Part shown: in pieces, positions 22,680 through 33,207 of the stretch | Position numbering within the stretch: position 1 is the stretch's first letter | Layout: every line of letters starts with the position of its first letter | DNA from: Chelonoidis abingdonii | Lineage: Eukaryota; Chordata; Testudines; Testudinidae | Direction of reading: 5' to 3' | Length of the DNA: 64,000 nt | NCBI RefSeq assembly: GCF_003597395.2 | Contig: NC_133770.1 | Coordinates: 13,916,755 to 13,980,754, forward strand | Notes under the pieces: generated by a model | The model's input: only the letters and a program-made list of their open reading frames with translations | Databases searched by the model: none | What the model was told of the DNA's origin: nothing | Program-made: the position numbers and the translations under genes

Positions 22680-23121
22680 TTAAGGTAGCTTTAAGCGTAT
22701 AAAGATGTATATCCTAGACTTTCTATTCAGAGCATATGCTGTGGTATCTGAGTGCCCGGCTGTAGATAACAGATTTCCTGGTGTTTTTGGGGTCATTACT
22801 GGATCTGTGAAGGCAGGTATGGTGATCAGTGGGTTTCTTGTATATAGTTGTCTGTAGGGTTCCATTATTGAAGGTGATCATGGTGTTCAGGAAGTTAATG
22901 CTAGAATAGGAGTGTTCTAGAGTGAATTTAATGGATGGGTGGCAGTTGCTGAAGTTGTGGTGGAAATCTATGAGGGAGTTTAGGTCATCTGTCCAGAGGA
23001 TGAAAATATCATTGATGCATCTTAGGTATATTATTGGTTTTGTGGTGCAGTTATCCAGAAACTCTTCTTCATGGAGGTCCATGAAGAGGCTGGCATGTTG
23101 GGGAACTATCCTAGTATCCAT
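22680..23121 (-). pseudogene. Penelope-like reverse transcriptase fragment
   Basis: The 132-residue frame 23121-22723 opens MDTRIVPQHASLFMDLHEEE and contains YLRCINDIFILW, the position of the catalytic YxDD-type motif; family members usually have IDDIF, so the first aspartate is replaced by asparagine here. IYKKPTDHHTCLHRSS follows, a typical downstream RT block of this group. Reverse transcription in these elements is primed at a chromosomal end or nick, and the enzyme makes cDNA of its own transcript. The altered active site, loss of the N-terminal region and frame breaks downstream make this copy inactive. It sits directly upstream of the endonuclease fragment on the same strand. Confidence 0.85.
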
Positions 23122-23165
23122 GTCTGTCCCATGGTTTGGACAAAGTAAAGAACTTTTTGCTAGAC

Positions 23166-23475
23166 ATTAAAAATCATGAACTGAATAGAGATACTGGATT
23201 TAAGGCTTATTACAACAACCTATAACCCACTAACACCTCCCTCCCCTTCCCAAGCATTCTCTTCACTCCCCATGGCTGGAGCATTGTTGACAAGCCACTT
23301 CACCTTGAAATATGTGTTAACTACATATGCTAAACTATCTGGTCCACCTTATATTTAGTGGTGACACTCCGAGTACATTTTCCCAGAGCTGAAGAAGAGC
23401 TCTGTGTAAGCTTGAAACCTTGTCTCTTTCAATCAGTAGAAGTTGGTATTATCTAAGATAGTACCTCATCTACCT
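23166..23475 (+). mobile_element. Penelope-like tail copy in opposite orientation
   Basis: Plus-strand sequence such as AACAACCTATAACCCACTAAC, GACAAGCCACTTCACCTTGAA and AGAAGAGCTCTGTGTAAGC matches the inverted tail of the neighbouring minus-strand element (21745-21909). Together they form a head-to-head arrangement with inverted ends about 1.6 kb apart. It has no coding part. Confidence 0.75.
23389..23424 (+). ncRNA. Hammerhead-ribozyme-like motif
   Basis: The conserved elements occur in order: CTGAAGA (23389-23395, fits CUGANGA), a short hairpin GAGCT...AGCTT, GAAA (23414-23417) and GTC (23422-23424). Hammerhead ribozymes are known in Penelope-like elements, which use minimal forms with a very short helix III. 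Stem I pairing was not verified, so activity is an inference. Confidence 0.5.
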
Positions 23476-23589
23476 TGTCTCTCTAAGATCCTGGGACCCA
23501 CAGAGCTACAACAGCACTGCAAACAACAATGGAAGATGTTCCTTGTGACTGATATTAAGCTGGATAATAGCCACTCCAGGTAGACTAGA

Positions 23590-24985
23590 AAAAGGTTCTG
23601 AGGGGGACAGTCAGGGGCAAGTAGGAGGGAGTGGATGGGGGTAGGGCGGGGGCAGGGCTAGGGCATGGCAAGGGCGGGGCCAGGGCAGGGCTCCCTGGGT
23701 GCACACCCTAATGAAATGTGCTGTGCACGTCTATGGACAGAAGCTTGTTCCTGGTGGCTCACCTGCCTCTTCCTGTAGTGTGCTGGGTTCCTGCCCCTTC
23801 TCTGCCTCTCTGTCCTGCCTTCCCTGCCAGTGGATCAGCTGATGGCCCTTGTGAGGGAGGGGGTCGGGAAGGAGCAAAGTCAGCGTGCTCACTGCTCCCG
23901 GCGGCGGAGGCAGAGAAGAAGCGGGGGCAGGGCCTTGGGGAAGGTGGGGTGGAATAGGGGCATATCCCCTCCAGCCCCCTGTCCTGCTCTGCCCCCTCCC
24001 AAATGCCCCCAGCCCTCTGTCCCTTCACACCTCCCCAGCCTTCTGCCCTGAGCCCTGACTCCCCCTCAGACACACTCAGCCCTCTGCCCTGAGCCCCGCA
24101 CCCGCCCCAGGCCCCTGCCCTGAGCCCTGTACCTCTCTTATACACACATAGCCCTCTGGTTGACTCCTTCACATCCTCCCACAACCCCAGCCCTGACTCT
24201 GGCACCCCCACACATACCCAGCCCCCCCGCCCTGACACCTGCACCCCCTCACATGCCCCCAGCTCTCTGCCCTGACTATTGCACCCTCCTACATACCCAG
24301 ACCCTCCACCCCCACCCTGAGCACCAGATGGGAGCTCCTGCACCCCCCCACATTCCCATCTGCACCCCTCACACCAAATGGGAGCTGCCCAAGCCTCCTG
24401 CCCCAACTCTGAGCCCCCGCCCTCTTTCTAGCTCCTGGCCAGACCCTTCACCCCCAGCCCTGTGCTCAGTGCACTGCCATCCTCAGCTCACTGCAGAGAG
24501 AGAGGAAGAGAATGGGCCAGAACCAAGGAGAAGGTAGGTACCCACTGTATGTGGGCAGGGCCGGGACCCCAGACCGGCAGTGGGCTGAGCGGGTCCGGCA
24601 GCTGGGATCCCGGCTGGCAGGAGCCAGCAGATGGAACCCCTGAGCGGTGGTGGGCTGAGCCGCTCAGTCCACTGATGGTTTGGAGTCCCGGCTGCAGGAC
24701 CCGCTCAGCCAGCTGCTGGCCTAGGTGAACAGAACCCCAGACCAGCAGCGGGCTGAACGGGCCAGCAGCGTAAGCTCAACATTTTAATTTAATTTTAAAT
24801 GAAGCTTCTTAAACATTTTGAAAACCTTGTTTATTTTACAATACAACACTAGTTTAGTTATATAACATATAGATTTATAGAGAGAGACCTTCTAAAAAAT
24901 GTTAAATTGTATTACCGGCACACGAAACCTTAAGGTGAATAAATGAAGACTCAGTACACCACTTCTGAAAGGTTGCCGACCTCTG
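23590..24985. mobile_element. Probable hAT element with C-rich interior
   Basis: The right end AAAGGTTGCCGACCTCTG (to 24985) and the adjacent AT-rich segment (24790-24960) match a common reptile hAT end. The left end was not identified, so 23590 is approximate. GC-rich frames inside have no domain. Confidence 0.5.
23985..24450. repeat. C-rich degenerate minisatellite
   Basis: Repeated CAGCCCTCTGCCCTGAGCCC and CACCCCC/ACATACCCAG-type units, about 45-55 bp long and highly variable. 40570-40915 holds a similar array. Confidence 0.65.
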
Positions 24986-26189
24986 TTATAAGGGCTACAT
25001 CTTGCTGAGATACCCAGAAAATACTGCCAAGATTTTATCATGGTTAGTAATCAGTCGGAATACTTAGATTGCCTGGTATTTGAATCAGAAAGTCTGGCTG
25101 TATTACTCAATACTGAAATTAGGGAGGGGAGTATGCAGAAGAGTTTGGCAACTAGGAGACCTAGAAGAGAGGAGAAAAAGTGACCTTCCTTCTACCCCAG
25201 ATGACACCACCATAACCTCTCCCTGTATTTAAATAGAGAATATGGAGCCCAGAAGCATCTGTGGTGGAGTACTGCACCTGCCCCTGGAATTAATACAAGC
25301 CTTGGGAATATACATACATTGAAGAAGAGGGAATCCCAGTGCCTGGGGTTGCTGGTCTAGTTAATTTAACACAATACTCTAAACCTCAGGGCTGAAATGC
25401 CTATGTTCTCTGGATCAAATATTTCATAGCCCTTCATCTTTTCAAGATAGGTAAGTTTGTGTTCACACAACTTAATATTGAGGGGCAGAGGAGTGTCATA
25501 TGTGTGGGCATTAGAAATATTAGGGCACTTTTCCTAACAAGGGTTTAGGTTGTGCCTTATCCAAAATTTCCCTCCATTTATCAGAGGCTCTGTGCCAACT
25601 GCTTAACCTCCCCAAGGATGCTTCTTTGAGATTGTCCAGTTTGGCAGAAACTTCTAGTTTGTGATGTTTTGATACACTGCATCAAAATATCATGGCGTTG
25701 CAGTGTGAAAGGGACCCTGGGGAACTATTAATATCCCAACGGATTGCCTGAAGCAGCTGGGATCATCAGAGCAAAATCAAATGCTCCTGGACATACCAGG
25801 ATTGGTGGCAAGCCTGATCGGGGATGGGTGACGTGACTATGTGACAGCGCCTAGGTGGTGATGTACTCAGTGGACACTGTGCATGAAGCCATGCTCCTCA
25901 GGCATTCCCTACGGCTGTTAGCCCCAAGATGGGCTCTGCACGCTAGGTCAGGCTCCAGCAGAGAACCTGGCTCCACACAGATGCATGCCCCTCCCTTAGC
26001 CTTTCTGCTTCCCTCCCTTTTCTCCCCTCTCCATGCAAGAGCATGGCACACATACAGGCTGGGCCGGGGCTTCAAGCTATTGACAGGCTTGCAAGCCAAT
26101 CGCTGCTGGACAGCTTATAGCCGAGAACCAATCAACACCGGTCTCACAGACTAGGGGCGAATCCTTTTCCGCTCCTCCCTGAGACGCAA
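24986..26189. other. Intergenic DNA upstream of OXSR1
   Basis: No gene or clear repeat recognised. Near 26096 and 26126 are CCAAT motifs that may already belong to the distal promoter. Confidence 0.4.
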
Positions 26190-26729
26190 ACGGCCGCCAT
26201 TTTGTGTGTGGCATGTTCTCATTCCGCCTCCCTCCGGATTATAGTACAGCCAAGTCTTTATCCTTCGCGGGATGTCTGGCTAAAAACAGCCCTTCATACG
26301 ATGGTGGGGACGGGAGGGCAGTGAAATTCTGGCGAGGCCTGGCAAGCGCCTCACTCAAGATGGCGTCGGCAGGCGTGCGCGGGTGACGTCATCCGCGTCG
26401 GTGCGGGCCGGTGGAAGGAGGGCCCCTGCTGGGGCGGGGGGAGGTTGTCATGGTAGCGTTTACCTTGTTAGAGGTTGGTGGGTTTTTCTATTGAACTCTA
26501 TAGGCTTTTCTTGGGCGGTGGGGGGGTCGACGAGGCCCCGCCTCGCATGACTGTGACGCCCCGCCCCCACCGCTGAGCCCCCAGCCAATGGGGAGGCGGG
26601 GGAGGCGCGGCGCGGGGAGGGCTCAGGCGGGGTGGCTGTGGGGCCGCTGGGCTGCGCGCCTCTCTTCGTCTTTCCCCGCTGCCCTGCCTCGCCCGGCGCT
26701 GAGCTCGGCGCGCCCGGGGAAGCGCCGCC
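26190..26729 (+). promoter_or_regulatory. OXSR1: OXSR1 CpG-island promoter and 5' UTR
   Basis: CpG density rises sharply here and stays high through exon 1. Visible sites: GCCGCCATTTTG (26193-26204, YY1-like), AAGATGGCG (26357-26365, YY1-like), a perfect CRE TGACGTCA (26384-26391), a GC box GCCCCGCCCCC (about 26558-26569) and CCAAT (26585-26589). No TATA box is near a plausible start, as usual for housekeeping kinases. The transcription start was not located. Confidence 0.75.
26384..26391 (+). promoter_or_regulatory. CRE/ATF site
   Basis: Perfect palindrome TGACGTCA in the CpG island, 339 bp upstream of the start codon. CREB/ATF binding is established for this motif; occupancy here is an inference. 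Confidence 0.7.
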
Positions 26730-26799
26730 ATGGCCGAGGACCCCAGCTCCCTGCCCTGGTCCATCAACAGGGATGACTATGAGCTGCAGGAGGTGATCG
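26730..26799 (+). CDS. OXSR1: OXSR1 coding exon 1 (partial gene)
   Basis: The exon encodes MAEDPSSLPWSINRDDYELQ and then EVI plus the first base of a glycine codon. This is the N-terminus of the STE20-family kinase OXSR1 (OSR1), which is phosphorylated by WNK kinases and in turn phosphorylates SLC12 cation-chloride cotransporters, controlling cell volume and salt transport; it is cytosolic. The start codon sits in a strong Kozak context (GCCGCCATGG). The NRDDYELQEVIG segment opens the kinase domain, and the split glycine begins the glycine-rich ATP loop, completed in exon 2. A consensus donor GTGAGT follows at 26800. The rest of the roughly 525-residue protein is not in the window as far as I can see. 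The paralogue STK39 is less likely, because its N-terminus is longer and Ala/Pro-rich. Confidence 0.93.
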
Positions 26800-26849
26800 G
26801 TGAGTGGGGCGCGCGGGGAGCCTGTCAGCCGGGCAGGGGCCTGGGCTGC

Positions 26850-27330
26850 GCGCCCTCTGGGCCGGGGGGTGGCTCCTGGGGGCGGGGGGGGCGGTGTGTG
26901 TCCCGGCCCGGGGTGTGAGTCTGCACTGGCCGTGGAGGTCGGCCTGGCTCCTGCGCGTAGGGTCCGGGGTGTGTGTCTGTACCCGCCGGAGGTGGGGTAC
27001 AGGGGCGGCGCGTGTGCGGGGGGTGTCTGCGCCAGCGAGCTCCGGAGACCGGCCCTGGCTCCCAGGGGATGGGGCTCGGGGTGTGCTGGTGTCTGTGCCG
27101 GCCCGGGGGCAGTGTCTGCGCTGGCTCAGGAGCCTGACGCCTGGGGGGTCGGAGCCGTGGCGGGTGGATCTGCCCTAGCCCTGGAGACGGGCCGGGCAGG
27201 GGACTGTGTGTCTGGCCCTAGCCGGAGACAGGGGCTGGCTCTGTTCCTACTCCGGGGGTGTAGCGGCCGCGGGGGGTGTGTCTCTCTGGTTGTCTCGCTT
27301 AGCTCCGGAGTCCTTATCTGTGGGGGTGGA
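26850..27330. repeat. GC-rich degenerate tandem repeat in intron 1
   Basis: Motifs such as GGGGTGTGTGTCTG and CTCCGGAGAC recur at irregular 50-90 bp spacing. The long plus-strand frame running through it is an artefact of GC-rich, stop-poor sequence and starts in a frame different from exon 1. 27331-28331 holds nothing I recognise. Confidence 0.45.
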
Positions 27331-29205
27331 TTCCTGCTCGGGCTGGGGGGATCTTGGGGCCTAGGGCGGTGATCGCATCGGAGGGTCTTTGTTACAGCTC
27401 AGGAAATGGGAGCGCAAAGGGGGACTCTGGTCTTACTTCTTCGGTGGAAGGGTCTGGGGGGGTGTGCGCGCCTCAGGTCTGCCGATGCGTTGAGAGCGGT
27501 GTTCCTGCTCCTGGGGCTGGGGCGAGTTGGAGCTTGGGAGCGGGTCTGGCAGCTTTTCTGGCTATCTGTTTCTACTTCTGGGGCGTAGGGCTTCCAGCAG
27601 TGCGGCTGTGTCTCGGCTGGAGCTAAAAGGGAAGGGTTATACTTACTCCAGTGTCTGTTCATGGATCTCGGAATTAGTTGGCATGTGCGTTTCTGGGAGC
27701 ATCTTCTAGGGGACTCTGTATTTTTTCTCCTGAGAGGGGGATATTACATCTTATGGTCTAATACCCACCCCCCGCTTCTGTTGGGGTCTGTGTGTGGGGA
27801 AGAAATTATCTGTATTTTTCTGATGTTTTGGGATTGGAAGTAACTGCTATGGGCCGTTGCCTGCCTCCTTTGGGTTTTGGAGGAGGGGTGCTCGTGTCAT
27901 GCCATCCAGTAGGTGGTCTGTCTTGGCTGCTGGGAAGGACAAGGATGTAAGGTATTTGTTAGGGCAGTTGGGATGTTGGTAAATAATGAAGGGCAGTTCC
28001 TCCTCCTCGGATTCTGGAATATACTGTTTCCTTTATTGAGCAGCTGCTCCAAGCTGTATTCAGTCTGAAGGGAGAGTCCATCCATATGGTGATTATTAAT
28101 TTCAAGGCACTGTATATTGATCTGTTCAAGGGATGAGGAATTTTGCTGTGAGTGTCTTTATAATTGAAATCTCTCTCATTCCTTCTCACTTCAGCTTGAG
28201 GCAGCAGCCTTTGCTCTTTATGAATGACTGAGCCTCTCTTGACTTAAATGCCTTCTCCAATTCACTTGGTCTTTCTTTTTTTAGTCACTTTATCAGTATG
28301 ATGGTGTGAAGGCTATATTGCTGCACACTATGGACTGGTCTACACTATGCGTTTAAACTTAATTTAGCAGCGTTAAACCGATTTAACCCTGCACCTGTCC
28401 AAACAATGAGGCCCTTTATATCGATATAAAGGGCTCTTTAAACAGATTTCTGTACTCCTCCCCGATGAGAGGAGTAGCGCTGAAATTGGTATTACCATGT
28501 CGGATTAGGGTTAGTGTGGCCACAAATCGACGATATTGGCCTCCGAGTGGTATCCCAGAGTGCACCATTGTGACCGCTCTGGAAAGCAGTCTGAACTCGG
28601 ATGCACTGGCCAGGGTAGACAGGAAAAGCCCCGCAAACTTTTGAATTTCATTTCCTGTTTGCCCAGCATGGAGCTCTGATCAGCACAGGTGGCCACGCAG
28701 TCCCAAATCCAAAAAGAGCTCTAGCATGGACTATACAGGAGATAACTGAATCTGATCGCTGTATGGGGAGACAAATCTGTTCTATCAGAGCTCCGTTACA
28801 GAAGATGAAATGACAAAGCATTTGAAAAAATCTCCAGGCTATGATAAACAGAGGCCACAGCAGGGACTCAGCACAGTGCTGCGTGACAAGCGTAACGGAA
28901 AGCCAAAGAATAAATGGACACTCATGGAGGGAGAGGGGACTGAGGACTCGAGCTATCCCACAGTCCCCGCAGTCTCCGAAAAGCATTTGCATTCTTGGCT
29001 GAGCTCCCAGTGCCTGTAGGGTCAAAAACATTGTCTGGGGTGATTCCGGATATATCTCGTCAATTTACCCCCACCCCCCTATGAAAGAAAAGGGAAAAAA
29101 AATCATTTCTTGCCATTATTCAATGTCACCGTATGTCTACTGCATGCTGCTGGTAGACGTGGTGCTGCGGCACTGAACAACAGCATCCCCTCCCCTTCCT
29201 TTCCT

Positions 29206-30118
29206 GATGGCAGACGTTACAAAATGGTGGAAAACCGTCATCATCCTGTGAGTGCTCGGTGAGGTTGGCCAGGGGCACCTGGGTAAAAATGGGAATGACT
29301 CTCTGTCATTCCTGGCAGACGGTACAAAATGCCTGGTAACCGTCCTCATCATAGCAGGTGGAGCCTGAGCTCCATCAGCACACCCCCTGCCCCCCGCTTC
29401 ATGTATAAAGAAAAGATTCTGTACTCCCTGGACTATCATAGCAGTGGGAGGCTACGCTCCTCTCTCCCCACCCCCACCCTTTAATTTTCTGCCTGGACTA
29501 TCATAGCAGCTGGAGGCTGCCTCCCCCTCATTTTATCTCGTTACAAAGTCAGTGTTTCTTATTCCTGCATTCTTTATTACTTCATCACAAAAATGGGGGG
29601 ACACTGCAACGGTAGCCCAGGAGGGTTGGGGGAGGAAGGAAGCAACGGGTGGGATTGTTGCAGGGGCACCCTCTAGAATGGCATGCAGTTTATCATTTCT
29701 GCGGGATCTCTGGGGCTCTGACCCAGAGCGGCTGTGCTCTCTAGATCTCTGGTACACTTGCCCCATATTCTAGGCCAGACTGACTTTATTTTTAGACAAA
29801 ACATAAAGAAGGGAATGACCCAGGGAGTCATTCCCATTTTTGTCCATGCACCCCCGGCTGACCTCAGCGAGGCCAGCCAGGAGCATCCATGACAGCAGCA
29901 GCTGGTACAAAATGATTGATAACCATCATCGCCAATTTCCAATTGTAAACGGTACAAAATGATTGATAACCGTCATCGCCAATTTCCAATTGCAAATGCA
30001 GCAAAATTATTGATAACCATCATCGCCAATTTCCAAATGCAAACGGTGCAAAAGACTGATAACCATCATCTCATCGCCAATTTACAATGGCAGACAGTGC
30101 AATAGGGATGGTAACCAT
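29206..30118. repeat. Repeated GGTACAAAATG...TAACCRTCATC motif
   Basis: A 35-48 bp motif (GCAGACGGTACAAAATG followed by GATAACCGTCATC) appears dispersed at about 29208 and 29319, then in tandem at about 29900, 29948, 29998 and 30042, with a weaker copy at 30090. The tandem part is 29900-30118. Confidence 0.8.
29533..29766 (-). pseudogene. Myb/SANT-like ORF remnant of Harbinger
   Basis: The frame contains QVYQRSREHSRSGSEPQRSR and KLHAILEGAPATIPP, matching the segment after the Myb/SANT DNA-binding domain in Harbinger accessory proteins (compare KLKELQNAYHKAQEAD and ELDVILGGHHTST in the copy at 59378). In active Harbinger elements the Myb-like partner binds the transposon ends and helps import the transposase. 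Only about 45 residues are recognisable; the helix-turn-helix part upstream on the minus strand is disrupted, so the remnant is non-functional. Confidence 0.65.
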
Positions 30119-30600
30119 CTCTGCTACCTTGCAAAGGCAAATGAATGCTGCTGTGTAGCACTGCAGTACTGCATCTGTCAGCAGCGTCCAGTACACATAC
30201 GGTGACAGTGACAAAAGGCAAAACAGGCTCCATGGTTGCCATGCTATGGCGTCTGCCAGGACAATCCAGGGGAAAAAGGACGCGAAATGATTGTCTGCCG
30301 TTGCTTTCACGGAGGAAGTATTGAGTGACGACATTTACCCAGAATCACCCGCGACACTGTTTTTGCACCATCATGCATTGGGATCTCAACTCAGAATTCC
30401 AATGGGCGGGGGAGACTGCGGGAACTATGGGATAGCTACCCACAGTGCAACACTCCAGAAATCGACGCTAGCCTCGGAACATGGACGCACACCACCGAAT
30501 TAATGTGCTTAGTGTGGCCGCATGCACTCGACTTTATACAATCTGTTTTACAAAACCGGTTTATGTAAAATCGGAATAATCCCGTAGTGTAGACATACCC

Positions 30601-31955
30601 AGAGTATCTAACACATTACTTATTGAGTGCTGCAGGTCATTGTAAGGTCAGTGCCTCGTGTTGCATTTCACCAGAGAGGCAGAGAATGGAGTGGAGGGGT
30701 AGGCAGGGTTGTTGGTCAACATCTTAGAAAAGTTAATTTTTAGTTTAATGTTTATGAGGAAGTTTTTATCTTTTGATGATTATAAATGAGGATGCTTCCA
30801 TCGTGCCTTGGCTTTGCATCTCTGTAGCACAGAGACCTACTTTATTTTGCTAGGGTGGGAGAATTTGGGGAAATCGTGGTTACAGAGATTAAATTCTTGG
30901 CATTGTTTTAAAAGTAGGAAGGATCTACAGCTATGGCTGGTATGGAATCCTTCTTTAAGTACTGAAAATCCCCATTGCTCCATCAGATCAGGTTCCGTTC
31001 CCTTCCTTAGCCTGTTGGGAGCAGCAGTACTATAGAAGGGGGAGAGTCTAGTGCCTGCAGCAGGGGCTGGAGAAACTAAATAGTGAGAATGAGCACTTCT
31101 TAAACCCTTTCCAGGAAAACACGTCCTGGGGAGGCTGGGGTCCAAAAATTGGGATTGTCCTGTGAAGAAGCAGAAGCTGGAAAAAAGCTGCCACTAGGCT
31201 CCAGTCTCTCTAAAGCTGGGGATCAATTGCAGCTGTCTCTAGGAAGTGCTTTGCTTGTGGGAGTCTACTAAGAGGTGGTGCTTCCCCTCTCCCCCACCCC
31301 AAGACCAAATCCTGGTGTGGATTTTTTCCCCTATAAAGTTCTGCTCTTATTTACCTTATTAGATGTTAGTCTGTGCTGGGGGAAAATGAAATTCACACAG
31401 GATTGAGGGAGACATTTAAACTCCCAGGAGCTGCTGACAGATACTCCTCACATAGTCTAACAATCACTAGAGGACATAGATACGTTATTGTCTGTTTGTA
31501 ACATGTTGAGCTTGGGGAATAAGCTTTTTCATTCCTTTTTCGTGTCTCCTCCCCCAACAATCTGTATGCCGAATTTCTGGTTGCCAGCTGCTACCTGAAA
31601 GACTGCATCAGGAGTCTGAACTATATTGCCTACTTTTTGGAACATATGCTGAAATGTATTTATAAATTTTTATTGCCCCTCTTATCTTATGCCTTCTATA
31701 TGTTGGAATGACTGCCAATGTCTAGGATATAGGTGTGATTTAAGTCTCATAGCACATAGTAATTTGAGGGACAAAATGTTCCAGGGTTGGCTAAGCAACT
31801 GGACTTTCCCCCTCCTGATTCCACATATCCTCTGACTCTCATCAGGGACTTGCTGTGTTCTCATTACTCTAGATTTATAGGCTTACAATTTGTGGTCATG
31901 GTCAAAGTGGGAATCCAGTATGGAAAGTGCCAAGCCTTGCAGCAATGTTTTCAAG
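30601..31955. other. OXSR1: Intronic DNA, nothing recognised
   Basis: No exon or clear repeat seen. Confidence 0.4.
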
Positions 31956-31959
31956 GTAC

Positions 31960-32345
31960 TCAACTAGATCTGTGGTGGATGACTACGGTTAAGATTTTAT
32001 CGTGATTATTTTTATTAAAAGTCACAGACAGGTTGCAGGCAAGAAACAAACATTCACGGAAGCCTGTGATCTGTCTGTGACTTTTACTAAAAATAATGGG
32101 AGGAGGGGCTGATGGGTAGGGTGAGGGGAATGACTGAAGCCCAAGCAGGGGGAAAGACAGCCCGAGCCCCGCTGTGGGAAAGGGGGGAGAATCCAGCACC
32201 TGCTGCTGCGGTGGCAGACAGCTCTGGGTCCACCCCAGCAGCTCAGAGCTCCAGAGTCTCCTGCTGGCTGACAGCTCTGGCCCCACCACCCTAGAGATGA
32301 AGGGAAAATGTCACAGAGATCTCTGAAAGTCATGGAATCTGTGAC
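31960..32345. repeat. Probable dispersed element
   Basis: Both sides carry related sequence: TTTTATTAAAAGTCACAGAC near 32015 and GTCTGTGACTTTTACTAAAA near 32074 form an inverted pair, and GAAAGTCATGGAATCTGTGA closes it near 32320. This resembles a reptile DNA element, but I cannot assign the family. Confidence 0.4.
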
Positions 32346-33207
32346 ATAAACTTATCTTCAGTGAGGACAAACATTGTTCTCTAGGTTTTCAGCCTAGCAC
32401 TCTGTATGTTACATAGTCAGCTATTTTTGATACCCAAGTAAAGGAAATCAATTTTTCACTCTTCTGATACCTTATTTCCTCATGCTAATTCTCTGCCTGT
32501 AAATATCCATGCAGACATCCAGTGGGCAATGTGGTCTCTTCGTGTAAGAGTTAAGAGAGAAAACATTCTTCCAGAGTCAGGAAGGAAGTTCTCTTATAAA
32601 TCACCTTACGGTTTCTATCTAGAATTAAAAACCTGTTAGTCAGCAGTGGATCTGATTAGTTCAATTTTAAAGGTATAGATTATTGCCTAGATTCATTACA
32701 CTGTGTTAGCTTTAGTGACTAACAGCTGAGTATTCTCTTTTTTTCATTGTAATGTTGCAAATTGTCTTGTTCAGGATCAAAACATGACTTAATTTAAACA
32801 AACAAAAAACTTACTGCAAACTGAAATTACAGTACAGTTATAGGGTGTGCCTGTCGTGAGTAGGCACCTTTCCTGGGTGACCATTAACTATTGTGGAATC
32901 TGGCTTCATTTTAAAAAGTAGTCTCTTTCCCTTATGGTTGTAATGATAACCCTACAGATGTGGACTGCATGGACATCAATGCAGTGCTGTTTTCTAAGGT
33001 CTAAGGGAACATAGCCCTATTGCTGCAGCTGCTCAGAGCTTCCCCAGTCTGCCATAGAGTGGAGACCAAATAAAATTCTACGGGTTCTCAGAGTTGCTAT
33101 TGGGGGAAATCTGTGGGCAGCAATGAAACTGAGTAGACTCATTTCAGTCATATTCATTCTGCTGCATCTTCAGAAAGCTGTGAGCAGTATGTGAAGTAGA
33201 CACTCTG
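32346..33207. other. OXSR1: Intronic DNA, nothing recognised
   Basis: No exon or clear repeat seen. Confidence 0.4.

Larger units (their letters stand above)
21745..23165 (-). mobile_element. Penelope-like retroelement (RT plus GIY-YIG), decayed
   Basis: Minus-strand frames give, in order, a reverse-transcriptase segment (about 23121-22680) and a GIY-YIG endonuclease-like C-terminus (about 22150-21910), followed by a 3' untranslated tail to about 21745. A single ORF with RT then GIY-YIG is diagnostic of Penelope-like elements. Between the two segments the reading frame is degraded. An opposite-strand partial copy of the tail abuts it at 23166. Confidence 0.85.
28332..30600 (-). mobile_element. 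Non-autonomous PIF/Harbinger element
   Basis: The left end is GGACTGGTCTACACTATG; the right end on the other strand is GGGTATGTCTACACTACG. It carries a minus-strand Myb/SANT-like remnant but no transposase, plus repeated GGTACAAAATG motifs. Flanking 3-mers do not match, so the exact ends may be off by a few bases. Confidence 0.75.

Noticed and set aside
23759..24406. 215-residue minus-strand glycine-rich frame
   Set aside because: It is the complement of a C-rich minisatellite; a repetitive peptide without domain.
26216..26386. Upstream ORF or divergent gene in the promoter
   Set aside because: A 60-residue frame in CpG-rich sequence, without domain or Kozak context; more likely untranslated or promoter DNA.
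26800..27372. 190-residue plus-strand open frame after OXSR1 exon 1
   Set aside because: It starts downstream of the splice donor in a different frame, in GC-rich low-stop intron sequence, and has only a low-complexity Gly/Ala/Val composition.
29900..30118. CRISPR-like regularly spaced repeats
   Set aside because: The genome is clearly vertebrate, the units are directly tandem with diverged bases, and they lie inside a Harbinger element.
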